This document shows positions 40,429 to 48,560 of a stretch of DNA of 64,000 bases, in pieces; the first letter of the stretch is position 1, and the number at the start of each line of letters is the position of its first letter. Below the pieces are notes generated by a model. The model ran no database searches, had not been told where the DNA came from, and was given only the letters and a program-made list of their open reading frames with translations. This DNA comes from Nonlabens arenilitoris (GTDB lineage Bacteria > Bacteroidota > Bacteroidia > Flavobacteriales > Flavobacteriaceae). A program made the translations under genes and the position numbers. The DNA lies in assembly GCF_002954765.1 (NCBI RefSeq), contig NZ_MTPW01000001.1, positions 558,001-622,000 of the forward strand, given 5' to 3'.

Positions 40429-40893
40429 ATGGAAGAGTTGAGTGGATACTGGGAAGGTTATTTTATCTATGGCTTAGGGTTTGACCTTCCTTTTTTTGGT
40501 GAAAAAGTTAAACTGTTTGCTCAAATGGAATTTAAAGATGGCATCATTACCGGACATCAAACTGAAGAAAAAGGTCCATTTTCAACTGGTAAAACAGTTA
40601 ACTTTAATGGGTTCTGGGAAGAGGATTTAGTATCATTTACAGTTCAGTATACTAACAATCACGTTATATTAGAGGATGGTTTTAGCACTGAAGAAATAGG
40701 TCAGGTTTTTGAGATAACTTATAATGGCACGTTTAATCCAAAGAAGAAAGCCATCAATGGATTATGGTTTATGGAGAACGTGTTAGACTCACATATCGAT
40801 CTAGAAATACCACCAGCAGAAGGTTTATGGATGTTGAAAAAAGCTAAAAAGCCCATAAGTGATTTTGATTATTCCTTATTAGGTTTACAATAA
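40429..40893 (+). CDS. Hypothetical protein
   Basis: A 154-aa cytoplasmic-looking protein, 2 bp after the BNR gene and probably co-transcribed. It has no signal peptide and no known motif, and appears beta-rich (alternating hydrophobic and polar residues), with two F/W-G-x-W type turns. Function unknown. Confidence 0.55.
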   Translation: MEELSGYWEGYFIYGLGFDLPFFGEKVKLFAQMEFKDGIITGHQTEEKGPFSTGKTVNFNGFWEEDLVSFTVQYTNNHVILEDGFSTEEIGQVFEITYNGTFNPKKKAINGLWFMENVLDSHIDLEIPPAEGLWMLKKAKKPISDFDYSLLGLQ

Positions 40894-40996
40894 CAATCTT
40901 GATTTAACGATAATTTTCAAAAGCTGATGGTTGTCATATTTTAAGGTTCAATAGGAGATTAATTTTGGCATCGTTAAACCAATTAACCTATTTATA

Positions 40997-41830
40997 ATGA
41001 AAACCATTTTAATTCCTATTGATTTCTCAAAGACCAGTCATAAAGCCCTAGAAGTAGGTGCTACAATTGCAAAACGTATTAAAGCAAAACTGGTATTAAT
41101 ACATATGGCAGGCCTAGAAGAAGGGCTTAATGAAAAAAATAACAGTTTTGAACAAGCTATTTTCTACAGTAAGTATATAGGTGGCAAATTTGAAGAACTA
41201 ATAAAAGAACCATATTTAAAAGATGTTCTGGTAGAACCTATATTGCAAAAACATTTAGATTTTGAAGGGATTAATGAATTAGCAAAAGAAATCAACGCAT
41301 CATTAATCGTTATGGGTTCTCATGGTAGTAAAGGTCTGACTGAAATCATTAAAGGTAGTAATACAGAAAAAGTAGTACGCCATTCAGAAACGCCAGTTCT
41401 AGTTGTGAAAAATAATGAAATTAATTTTGCTCCAGAGCGACTATTATATGTGAGCGATTTTAATATAGAGACTATTAAAGCATATCATAGAATGGTAGAA
41501 ATTGCTACTATGTTTAATGCGCGTATCGAGTTCTTATATGTTAATCTGCCAGGTAAACAATTTAGAAGCACCAATGAGATGGATGAAACGTTACTCAACT
41601 TTTTTAAGGAAGTTAAACATCCAGATCCTGTAAAAGCTATCAATACTGTAAATCGCTATGCAGATTATAGCGTTGAACAAGGCGTGATGAACTTTGCTTC
41701 TCTATCAGGCACAGATATTATTGCGATTCCTACACATGGTCGTACTGGAATCTCGCATTTATTACAAGGCAGCATCAGTGAAGACATAGCTAATCATGCG
41801 GTGATGCCAGTTTTAACAGTTAAAATGTAG
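40997..41830 (+). CDS. Universal stress protein with two UspA domains
   Basis: A 277-aa tandem Usp protein. The first domain (1 to about 135) starts TILIPIDFSKTSHKALEVG and ends with the ATP-binding-type MGSHGSKGLTEIIKGSNTEKVVRHSETPVLV. The second (about 145-277) ends with PTHGRTGISHLLQGSISEDIANHA. Both have G-x-x-G-x-G-S-like motifs, and ATP binding is plausible. It lies just before the CoA-transferase and 2.3 kb before the Crp/Fnr cluster, without a box of its own. Confidence 0.9.
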   Translation: MKTILIPIDFSKTSHKALEVGATIAKRIKAKLVLIHMAGLEEGLNEKNNSFEQAIFYSKYIGGKFEELIKEPYLKDVLVEPILQKHLDFEGINELAKEINASLIVMGSHGSKGLTEIIKGSNTEKVVRHSETPVLVVKNNEINFAPERLLYVSDFNIETIKAYHRMVEIATMFNARIEFLYVNLPGKQFRSTNEMDETLLNFFKEVKHPDPVKAINTVNRYADYSVEQGVMNFASLSGTDIIAIPTHGRTGISHLLQGSISEDIANHAVMPVLTVKM

Positions 41831-41833
41831 CGA

Positions 41834-41853
41834 TACGCTTCCGCGAAAGCGTA
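41834..41853. repeat. 16-bp palindrome variant in the gap after the usp gene
   Basis: TACGCTTCCGCGAAAGCGTA. The extended 20-bp palindrome has one mismatched pair and may also act as a terminator. Confidence 0.7.
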
Positions 41854-41908
41854 TTTCATACATACCATAAATTCTTTAAGATTTTGTCTGTTTTACGACT
41901 ACCATTAT

Positions 41909-43201
41909 ATGGAACTTAACATTATTACTCCAGCCGAAGCTGTAAAAAATATTTCATCTGGTCAACGTCTGTTTTTTCAAGGAGCAGCCATGACGCCTAA
42001 TCTTTTAATAGATGCTTTATGCCAGCGCTATAAAGAATTAAAAGATGTAGAAATCATTCAAGTACATACTGAAGGTAATGCACTATACACACAACTACCC
42101 TATCGAGACAGTTTCAATATCAATAGCTGCTTTGTAGGCGGTAATGTACGTGGAGCTGTAAATGGTGGAAATGGAGATTATATTCCGATTTTCTTAAGCG
42201 AGATCCACTTACTGTTTAGAAAAAGTATTCTACCCATAGACGTTGCTTTTATTCAAGTATCGCCACCAGATGTTCATGGTTATTGCTCTTTAGGAACATC
42301 AGTAGACATTACTTTACCTGCTGTTCAAACTGCAAAAACGGTCATCGCACAAATTAATCCTAACGTGCCACGAACCCATGGTGATGGTATTATTCATATA
42401 AGAGATATAGACTTTGCTGTTGAAGGAGAACGTAGTTTAAGTATCTCTAATACTGCTATTATTTCTGATATAGAGGCTCGTATAGGAGCAAACGTTGCTA
42501 ATCTAATTGAAGATGGAGCTACCCTGCAAATGGGAATAGGAAATATCCCAAATGCTGTATTAAATAATCTAAGCAACCACAAAAGATTAGGTATTCATAC
42601 TGAAATGTTTTCTGATGGGATTTTACCACTGGTAGAGAATGCTGTAATCACGGGTGAAGAAAAAGAAGTGAAAACAGGGAAAATAGTAACTTGTTTTGCA
42701 GTAGGATCTCAAAAGCTATATGATTTTGTAAATGACAATCCGCTAGTTCATTTTAAAGAGGCTGCTTATACTAATGACACTGCGATAATAAGACGTAACC
42801 CAAAAGTGACTGCCATTAACAGTGCCATTGAAATTGATCTTACAGGGCAGGTTTGTGCTGACACGATAGGTAACAGACAATATAGTGGTGTAGGCGGACA
42901 AATGGACTTTATAAGAGGCGCCTCTTTATCGCGAGGTGGCAAACCTATTTTTGCAATGACTGCGGCAACTGCTAAAGGTATTTCTAAAATAACACCATAC
43001 TTAAAACAAGGTGCTGGTGTCACCACAACGAGAGCCCACGTCCATTATGTAGTTACAGAATATGGCGTTGCTGATCTCTTTGGTAAAAACCTAAAACAAC
43101 GAGCAAAGGCTTTAATTGAAATTGCACACCCCAATTTTAGAGAAGAATTAAATCGTGAAGCCTTTGAACGATTCGGAAGTAGTTTTCTTAAACAAGGCTA
43201 A
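41909..43201 (+). CDS. Acetyl-CoA hydrolase/CoA-transferase family protein
   Basis: A 430-aa CoA-transferase of the 4-hydroxybutyrate / succinyl-CoA:acetate family. The N-terminal half has GQRLFFQGAAMTP and the PPDVHGYCSLGTSVD motif; the C-terminal half has GATLQMGIGNIPNAVL, HTEMFSDGI and GGQMDFIRGASLSRGGKPI. The catalytic glutamate is not pinned down beyond the HTEMFSDG stretch. The actual acyl donor and acceptor are unknown. Confidence 0.88.
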   Translation: MELNIITPAEAVKNISSGQRLFFQGAAMTPNLLIDALCQRYKELKDVEIIQVHTEGNALYTQLPYRDSFNINSCFVGGNVRGAVNGGNGDYIPIFLSEIHLLFRKSILPIDVAFIQVSPPDVHGYCSLGTSVDITLPAVQTAKTVIAQINPNVPRTHGDGIIHIRDIDFAVEGERSLSISNTAIISDIEARIGANVANLIEDGATLQMGIGNIPNAVLNNLSNHKRLGIHTEMFSDGILPLVENAVITGEEKEVKTGKIVTCFAVGSQKLYDFVNDNPLVHFKEAAYTNDTAIIRRNPKVTAINSAIEIDLTGQVCADTIGNRQYSGVGGQMDFIRGASLSRGGKPIFAMTAATAKGISKITPYLKQGAGVTTTRAHVHYVVTEYGVADLFGKNLKQRAKALIEIAHPNFREELNREAFERFGSSFLKQG

Positions 43202-43249
43202 ATAGTCTTGTTTTTGTACTGAATTTATGACACTCAATTAGGAATCTAT

Positions 43250-43293
43250 GTAACCTATGTTACACATAAGAGAGGCTGCAATAACTAGCTTTG
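43250..43293 (+). promoter_or_regulatory. Crp/Fnr-type box and promoter of the DUF983-crp operon
   Basis: GTAAC-CTAT-GTTAC at 43250-43263 and TAGCTTTG at 43286-43293. From box centre to -7 start is 29.5 bp. Confidence 0.85.
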
Positions 43294-43303
43294 GAATAAA
43301 AAG

Positions 43304-43705
43304 ATGTTTAAGAGATCTATCATACACAGTATCCTTTTTCTGAAGTGTCCACAATGTAGACAAGGAGAGTTTCTTGAAGCAAGTCCTTATAATTTCTCTA
43401 AAATGAATAAGGTTAAAGAACGCTGTCCTAAATGTGAATTAAAGTACAGCATAGAACCCAGTTTTTATACAGGTTCCATGTATGTTTCTTATGCCGTAGG
43501 AATAGCATTTGCCGTAGCGACTTATGTTTTATTACTTATTTTTGATTACGCAAGTAACCCATTGACTATATTTATATCAATAGTTGCTGTACTAGCAGTA
43601 AGCTTTCCATACATAGGTGCTGTTTCTAAGTCTATATGGGCACACTTTTTTTTCAAGTATAATAAGTCAATCGCTAAGAAAGTAAGAAATGATTCAAGAA
43701 CTTAA
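43304..43705 (+). CDS. DUF983 family membrane protein
   Basis: A 133-aa protein with an N-terminal zinc-finger-like segment (CPQCRQGEFL and RCPKCELKY) and two transmembrane helices (about 62-82 and 88-108). DUF983 proteins are widespread and of unknown function. It overlaps the Crp/Fnr gene by 17 bp and shares its promoter, so the two are translationally coupled. Confidence 0.85.
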   Translation: MFKRSIIHSILFLKCPQCRQGEFLEASPYNFSKMNKVKERCPKCELKYSIEPSFYTGSMYVSYAVGIAFAVATYVLLLIFDYASNPLTIFISIVAVLAVSFPYIGAVSKSIWAHFFFKYNKSIAKKVRNDSRT

Positions 43706-44315
43706 AGAATACTATGGTTCGCAATTTGAGCTAGCCCTTATAGAAGATATTAATAGAGTAGCTACCTTTATGGAAGTACCTGCTGGCCAAGATTTGATTA
43801 AACCAGGTCAATATATTAAATCTATGCCATTGCTACTTTCTGGTAGTATTAAAATAATGCGACCAGATGCAGACGGAGATGAATTACTACTTTACCATCT
43901 TGAACGTGGTAACACTTGTGCCATGACTATGACTTGTTGTGTAGGAAATACTAAGAGCGAAATTCATGCTGTTACAGAAACACCTGTAAAACTACTAATG
44001 ATACCTGTTGCTAAAATGGAAGAATGGTCTTCTAAATATAAGACTTGGCGCAATTTTGTCTTCACCAGTTATCATACACGCATGATGGAATTACTAGAAA
44101 GTGTGGATAATATTGCTTTTAATAATATGGATGAACGTTTAGAAAACTATCTGAATGATAAAATCAAAATATTAAATAGCAAACATATCTATACAACCCA
44201 TAAAGAAATAGCAGCAGATTTACACACAAGTAGAGTAGTTATTTCTAGACTACTCAAAAAAATGGAAAACATCAATAAAATTAAACTTCACCGCAGCTTT
44301 ATTGAAGTCATGTAA
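43689..44315 (+). CDS. Crp/Fnr family regulator with Cys-rich effector domain; proposed activator of the sulfide/low-oxygen regulon
   Basis: A 208-aa regulator with an N-terminal cyclic-nucleotide-binding-like domain (about 20-125) and a C-terminal winged helix (about 150-205). The recognition helix is TSRVVISRLLKKME; at the position where CRP has a Glu that reads GTGA it has Val, which fits the GTAAC/GTTAC half-sites here. No CxxC or N-terminal Fe-S cysteine set of FNR is present. Instead C77, C83 and C84 (TCAMTMTCC) lie on the effector domain, near where effectors bind in CRP. A thiol-sensing role for these cysteines is a hypothesis. Its own operon carries a box (43250), so autoregulation is likely. 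Confidence 0.88.
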   Translation: MIQELKEYYGSQFELALIEDINRVATFMEVPAGQDLIKPGQYIKSMPLLLSGSIKIMRPDADGDELLLYHLERGNTCAMTMTCCVGNTKSEIHAVTETPVKLLMIPVAKMEEWSSKYKTWRNFVFTSYHTRMMELLESVDNIAFNNMDERLENYLNDKIKILNSKHIYTTHKEIAADLHTSRVVISRLLKKMENINKIKLHRSFIEVM

Positions 44316-44355
44316 CAAGTGTTACAAACTTGCTTTAATGCTCCTTCTATATTTG
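44312..44355 (+). promoter_or_regulatory. Crp/Fnr-type box and promoter of the TauE/SafE gene
   Basis: GTAAC-AAGT-GTTAC at 44312-44325, overlapping the regulator stop codon. TATATTTG at 44348-44355 has the same 29.5-bp spacing. Confidence 0.85.
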
Positions 44356-44374
44356 AGTTCTTTAAATATATAGC

Positions 44375-45175
44375 ATGGAAGCAATAGAAATAATAGGTTA
44401 TATAGGAGCTCTCTTAATAGGTCTAGTACTAGGACTTATAGGTGGTGGTGGTTCTATTCTTACAGTACCTATATTAGTCTACGCATTAACTTTAAATCCT
44501 GTACTAGCCACTGCATATTCTTTATTTGTTGTGGGAACAACATCTTTAGTAGGTGCCATTAAGAATATGATGAAAGGAATGGTAGACTTTAAAACAGCTA
44601 TCATATTTGCCATTCCTGCTTTTATAGCAGTATATCTTACCAGAGCATATTTAATTCCAGCCATTCCAGATGAATTATTTACCATAGGTACAATAGTCGT
44701 CACTAAAAATCTGGCGATTATGTTATTCTTTGCCATAATAATGTTATTAGCGTCCATTTCTATGATACGTAATAACCGCAAAGAAAGTGATGAAGAAAGT
44801 GTGATCACATACAATTATCCACTGATAATTGTAGAAGGTTTAGTAGTTGGTACTATAACCGGAATTGTAGGTGCTGGTGGCGGATTTTTAATCATTCCAG
44901 CATTAGTACTTCTCGCAAAACTACCTATGAAAAAAGCAGTCGCCACTTCCCTATTTATAATAGCGATTAAATCGTTAATAGGATTTTTAGGCGATGTGAA
45001 AAATCTTGAAATAGATTGGGCATTTTTATTACCCTTTACAGCACTTTCTATAATTGGAATCTTCCTAGGCATCTGGCTTAACAAGTTTATTGATGGTAAA
45101 AAATTAAAAAAAGCTTTTGGATGGTTTGTCTTAGTTATGGGAATATATATCATTTACAAAGAGCTAGTTATGTGA
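44375..45175 (+). CDS. TauE/SafE family membrane exporter (putative sulfite/sulfonate exporter)
   Basis: A 266-aa integral membrane protein with about eight hydrophobic segments in two repeats. Each repeat starts with a glycine-rich loop (GLIGGGGSILTVPIL and GIVGAGGGFLIIPAL), the TauE/SafE signature. The family exports sulfite, sulfoacetate and related anions. Neighbours (persulfide dioxygenase-like and SQR genes) produce sulfite, so a sulfite-export role is the best inference. It has its own box and promoter. Confidence 0.88.
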   Translation: MEAIEIIGYIGALLIGLVLGLIGGGGSILTVPILVYALTLNPVLATAYSLFVVGTTSLVGAIKNMMKGMVDFKTAIIFAIPAFIAVYLTRAYLIPAIPDELFTIGTIVVTKNLAIMLFFAIIMLLASISMIRNNRKESDEESVITYNYPLIIVEGLVVGTITGIVGAGGGFLIIPALVLLAKLPMKKAVATSLFIIAIKSLIGFLGDVKNLEIDWAFLLPFTALSIIGIFLGIWLNKFIDGKKLKKAFGWFVLVMGIYIIYKELVM

Positions 45176-45215
45176 CAAATGTTACCGTTTTAATTGATAA
45201 GAGCTTATAATTTTA
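45172..45215 (+). promoter_or_regulatory. Crp/Fnr-type box and promoter of MBL-rhodanese gene 1
   Basis: GTGAC-AAAT-GTTAC at 45172-45185 overlaps the end of the exporter gene. TAATTTTA at 45208-45215 sits at 29.5 bp. Confidence 0.8.
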
Positions 45216-45234
45216 AATCAGAAATAATATCATT

Positions 45235-46641
45235 ATGAAAGTAGAACAAATTTATACGGGATGCATCGCTCACGCTGCATATTACATAGAAAGTAATGGT
45301 GAAGCTGCAGTATTTGATCCATTAAGAGAAGTGAATCCATACATCGAAAGAGCAGAAAAGGATAATGCAAAAATTAAATATGTTTTTGAAACACATTTCC
45401 ATGCCGATTTTGTAAGCGGTCACCTTGACCTACGTGAACGAACTGGAGCACAAATCGTTTTTGGACCTACGGCAAAACCTGGCTATGACGCTTTGATTGC
45501 AAAAGACGAACAGGTTTTTGAGTTAGGTGATTATAAAATAAAAGTAATCCATACTCCTGGTCACACTATGGAAAGTACTACCTATTTATTAATCGATCAA
45601 GATGGTAAAGAACACGGTATTATCACAGGAGATACTTTATTTATCGGAGATGTAGGACGTCCTGATCTAGCTCAGCATGTTGTAGAAGATCTTACAGAAG
45701 ACAAACTAGCTGGTTACTTGTACGATTCGCTGCGTAACAAAATTTTACCTTTAAGTGATGATTTAATTGTGTACCCTAATCATGGCGCTGGATCAGCATG
45801 TGGTAAAATGATGAGTAAGGAAACTACAGATACTTTAGGGAACCAGAAGAAAACCAATTATGCATTGCAGGAAATGAGCAAAGAAGAGTTTAAAAAAGCA
45901 CTTCTTACTGGTCTCACACCACCACCAGGTTATTTCCCTCAAAATGTAATGATGAACATTAAAGGTTATGAAAGTTTAGACACCGTTATGGATAGGGCTA
46001 CAAAAGCTCTTTCTCCAGCAGCATTTGAAGCTGCAGCAAATGAAACTGGAGCCATTATACTAGATGTAAGATCTCAAGAAGAATTTGCAGACGGTCATAT
46101 CCCTAGATCCATATTTGTAGGTTTAGATGGTAATTTTGCACAATGGGTAGGATCGCTAATTGCAGATGTCAAACAACCATTACTACTCATCACCACAAAA
46201 GGTCGAGAAAAAGAAACTCTAACAAGACTTTCCCGAGTAGGCTTTGACCAAACAATTGGCTATTTAAAAGGCGGATTTGACGCATGGAAACAAGCCGCTA
46301 TGGAATATGATAAAGTTACCTCAATAACGGTAAAACAATTTGAAGAAGAGCAATATGTGCGTCACCTACCTGTTTTTGATGTACGTAAAGAAAGTGAGTT
46401 TTTATCAGAACATGTCGTGGACGCTCACAATACTCCACTAGATTACATTAATGATCACCTAGCATCATTTCCAGAAAACACTTTTTTCATTCACTGCGCT
46501 GGTGGTTATAGAAGCATGATTGCAGCATCGATATTAAAAAGTCGAGGCATACATAATTTAATAAATGTAGAAGGTGGATTTAACGCTATTAAAGAAACTG
46601 ATATCGAGGTTACTAACTATGTCTGTCCATCGACACTTTAG
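45235..46641 (+). CDS. MBL-fold persulfide dioxygenase-like protein with two rhodanese domains (copy 1)
   Basis: A 468-aa protein. The N-terminal metallo-beta-lactamase domain (about 1-230) has THFHADFVSGH, the metal-bridging Asp in GDTLFIGDVGRPDL, and NHGAG, as in ETHE1-type persulfide dioxygenases and CstB. Two rhodanese domains follow. The first (about 255-350) has no Cys in its active-site loop (ITTKGRE) and is probably structural. The second (about 365-468) has C421 in HCAGGYRS and looks active. The family oxidises glutathione-like persulfides to sulfite and moves sulfane sulfur. It is preceded by a box and faces a methyltransferase gene. Confidence 0.85.
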   Translation: MKVEQIYTGCIAHAAYYIESNGEAAVFDPLREVNPYIERAEKDNAKIKYVFETHFHADFVSGHLDLRERTGAQIVFGPTAKPGYDALIAKDEQVFELGDYKIKVIHTPGHTMESTTYLLIDQDGKEHGIITGDTLFIGDVGRPDLAQHVVEDLTEDKLAGYLYDSLRNKILPLSDDLIVYPNHGAGSACGKMMSKETTDTLGNQKKTNYALQEMSKEEFKKALLTGLTPPPGYFPQNVMMNIKGYESLDTVMDRATKALSPAAFEAAANETGAIILDVRSQEEFADGHIPRSIFVGLDGNFAQWVGSLIADVKQPLLLITTKGREKETLTRLSRVGFDQTIGYLKGGFDAWKQAAMEYDKVTSITVKQFEEEQYVRHLPVFDVRKESEFLSEHVVDAHNTPLDYINDHLASFPENTFFIHCAGGYRSMIAASILKSRGIHNLINVEGGFNAIKETDIEVTNYVCPSTL

Positions 46642-46670
46642 TAAGATATCAAATTATGGTTAGTTGGTTG

Positions 46671-46696
46671 AAAGCGGCAAGAAATTGCCGCTTTTT
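46671..46696 (+). terminator. Rho-independent terminator
   Basis: AAAGCGGCAA-GAAA-TTGCCGCTTT followed by Ts, 30 bp after the MBL-rhodanese gene. Confidence 0.85.
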
Positions 46697-47284
46697 TTAT
46701 TTACTAAACAGTAGTGTAGTCATTGCTCTTTCATCTTGTACATTAGTAGTTTTTACTGGCTCTAATAAGTTAAGATCAAATTCTAATATTAATTGATCTA
46801 TACGTTCTCTGGTTAAATAATAAGTCCCTATTTGTCCATTTTCCTTAAATCGTACTATTGGAGCATTACCATCTAGCCCGATGTTTGAGGCCATTCTAAT
46901 GAGTAAAGTTCCATCAGACTTTAGCACCCGTATTAATTCGGCAAACATGGCTGTAAATTGTTTTTCACTATTGGCAAAATGTAAAACAGCACAACATATA
47001 ATGTGATCAAAACTACTATCCATATACGGTAGTTCATCTAGGCTTGAATTTATAAAATTAGCTTTACTCTTTGGGTATTTCGCTTTCGCGAAAGCGAGAA
47101 AATCAGAGTCTACATCATTACCATAGATCGCAAAATCATTGTCATAGAACCATTTTAAATTTCTTCCTTTACCACAACCTGCGTCTAATATAGATTGGTT
47201 AGATAGATAACGATTTTTTAAAATCTGATCGATAATATAGATGTCGACGCCACCTATTAAATTGTGTAATTGCTCCAAATTCAT
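46697..47284 (-). CDS. Class I SAM-dependent methyltransferase
   Basis: A 195-aa methyltransferase with motif I LDAGCGKGRNL (SAM-binding glycine loop), motif II-like NDVDSDFLAFAKAK and the post-motif IICCAVLHFAN. A palindrome copy (47081-47096) encodes AFAKA right after the acidic residue of motif II. The substrate is unknown. It reads in the opposite direction to the surrounding cluster, and no box serves it. Confidence 0.85.
   Translation of the reverse strand: MNLEQLHNLIGGVDIYIIDQILKNRYLSNQSILDAGCGKGRNLKWFYDNDFAIYGNDVDSDFLAFAKAKYPKSKANFINSSLDELPYMDSSFDHIICCAVLHFANSEKQFTAMFAELIRVLKSDGTLLIRMASNIGLDGNAPIVRFKENGQIGTYYLTRERIDQLILEFDLNLLEPVKTTNVQDERAMTTLLFSK
47081..47096. repeat. 16-bp palindrome CGCTTTCGCGAAAGCG, inside the methyltransferase gene
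   Basis: Exact copy, read on the minus strand as Ala-Phe-Ala-Lys-Ala. Confidence 0.9.
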
Positions 47285-47331
47285 AATTATAAAATTACAA
47301 TTTCTTTCTCTTAGAATTATATCTTACTTCT

Positions 47332-47375
47332 GTAACATAGGTTACTTTATTCAATGAGATATGTACATACTTTTA
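47332..47375 (+). promoter_or_regulatory. Crp/Fnr-type box and promoter of the rhodanese gene
   Basis: GTAAC-ATAG-GTTAC at 47332-47345; TACTTTTA at 47368-47375, spacing 29.5 bp. Confidence 0.85.
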
Positions 47376-47402
47376 TAGTGAAAACAGATTAAAAAACATC
47401 AT

Positions 47403-47750
47403 ATGTCATTCTTAAGTAGCCTTTTTGGCACAAAATCATCGTCTGATCAAATAAAGAAATTATCTCCTGCAGATTTTAAGCAAGCAATTCAAGGTATAAA
47501 TAAAGCAAAACAACTTATAGATGTAAGAACACCTAGCGAATTTAAGAGTGGTCACATTAAAGGTGCCGTTAATATTGACTTTTTTAACACGTCTAAATTT
47601 ATGGATGCGTTACAAAAATATGATAGAGAAAAGGCTATCTATTTATACTGTCGTTCTGGTAATCGCAGCGGCAATGCCGCTAGAAAACTAGAAAGTCTAG
47701 GTTTTAAAGAAATCTATGACTTACAAGGTGGTTATATGAATTGGAGATAG
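47403..47750 (+). CDS. Single-domain rhodanese
   Basis: A 115-aa rhodanese with LIDVRTPSEFKSGHIKGAVNIDFF and active-site C83 in YCRSGNRSGNAA. In the context of sulfide oxidation it could take sulfane sulfur from low-molecular-weight persulfide. It has a box and a terminator of its own, so it is a single-gene unit. Confidence 0.9.
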   Translation: MSFLSSLFGTKSSSDQIKKLSPADFKQAIQGINKAKQLIDVRTPSEFKSGHIKGAVNIDFFNTSKFMDALQKYDREKAIYLYCRSGNRSGNAARKLESLGFKEIYDLQGGYMNWR

Positions 47751-47771
47751 AAAAGGCTATATATTATATTA

Positions 47772-47803
47772 AAAACGGGAAGTCATTGGACTTCCCGTTT
47801 TAA
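47772..47803 (+). terminator. Rho-independent terminator
   Basis: AAAACGGGAAGTC-ATTG-GACTTCCCGTTTT, a perfect 13-bp stem. Confidence 0.88.
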
Positions 47804-47851
47804 TTTTAATGAAAACAGTCCTTAAAATAACTTATAAAACATCTGTCTTCT

Positions 47852-47895
47852 GTGACTTAGGTTACCTATGATCATCTTATAAAACCTTAACTTTC
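47852..47895 (+). promoter_or_regulatory. Crp/Fnr-type box and promoter of the HMA-cupin-cytochrome operon
   Basis: GTGAC-TTAG-GTTAC at 47852-47865; TAACTTTC at 47888-47895, spacing 29.5 bp. Confidence 0.8.
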
Positions 47896-47914
47896 TTATA
47901 ATAAAACAAACATT

Positions 47915-48184
47915 ATGAAAACATCGATTATAGTCCAGAATTTAAAATGTGGTGGATGTGCAAACACTATTACATCAAAGATTACAGCATTAGACAACAT
48001 CACAGATGTGACTGTAGATACAGGCACCTCTACAGTATCGTTTTACGCGCTTTCTGCAAGTGATGCTCTGGTAGCAAAGGAAAAATTAAAATCCATAGGT
48101 TACCCATCAATAGAAGAAGACAATAACACTTTTACAAAAGCAAAGTCAATTGTAAGCTGTGCCACTGGTAAAATAACATCATAA
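47915..48184 (+). CDS. Small HMA (heavy-metal-associated) domain protein
   Basis: An 89-aa cytoplasmic protein with the metal-binding motif C12-G-G-C15 and the usual beta-alpha-beta-beta-alpha-beta order. Such domains bind Cu(I) and similar soft metals. A further Cys lies near the C-terminus in VSCATGK. It is the first gene of a three-gene operon with a cupin lipoprotein and a haem protein. Confidence 0.85.
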   Translation: MKTSIIVQNLKCGGCANTITSKITALDNITDVTVDTGTSTVSFYALSASDALVAKEKLKSIGYPSIEEDNNTFTKAKSIVSCATGKITS

Positions 48185-48552
48185 TGAAAAGTTTAATTTT
48201 AATTCTTCTTGCATTAATGACATTAACCAGTTGTAGTCAAGAATCTAAAAATATAAAAATGTCAGGATCCAATCTAGCCAGTCAAATTGAATATGCTGAT
48301 AAGGTTAAAAATAAAGTGGTTTTTGAAGGTGAGAAATACAAAATGATTCTTTTTGCAATGAGAAGCGATCAATTATTAAAACCTCATACTTCACCTGTAG
48401 ACGCACCTCTTTTAATGATTGAAGGTAGTGCAAAAGTGACTATAGGTAATAAAGAACAAATTGTCGTTGCTGGCGATATGATTACTTTACCTAAGAATAT
48501 TTTACATGGTGTATATCCTCAAACAGATTGTAAATTTTTACTTTCTAAATAA
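48184..48552 (+). CDS. Cupin-domain lipoprotein
   Basis: A 122-aa lipoprotein (lipobox LTS-C, residue 17) with a small cupin fold, recognisable by HTSPVDAPLLMIEGSAKVTIG and the G-D-M-I-T-L-P segment. The His in KPHTSP could bind a metal, but the second cupin His set is incomplete. It starts on the last base of the HMA gene stop codon. Function unknown. Confidence 0.7.
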   Translation: MKSLILILLALMTLTSCSQESKNIKMSGSNLASQIEYADKVKNKVVFEGEKYKMILFAMRSDQLLKPHTSPVDAPLLMIEGSAKVTIGNKEQIVVAGDMITLPKNILHGVYPQTDCKFLLSK

Positions 48553-48560
48553 TTCCTGCG

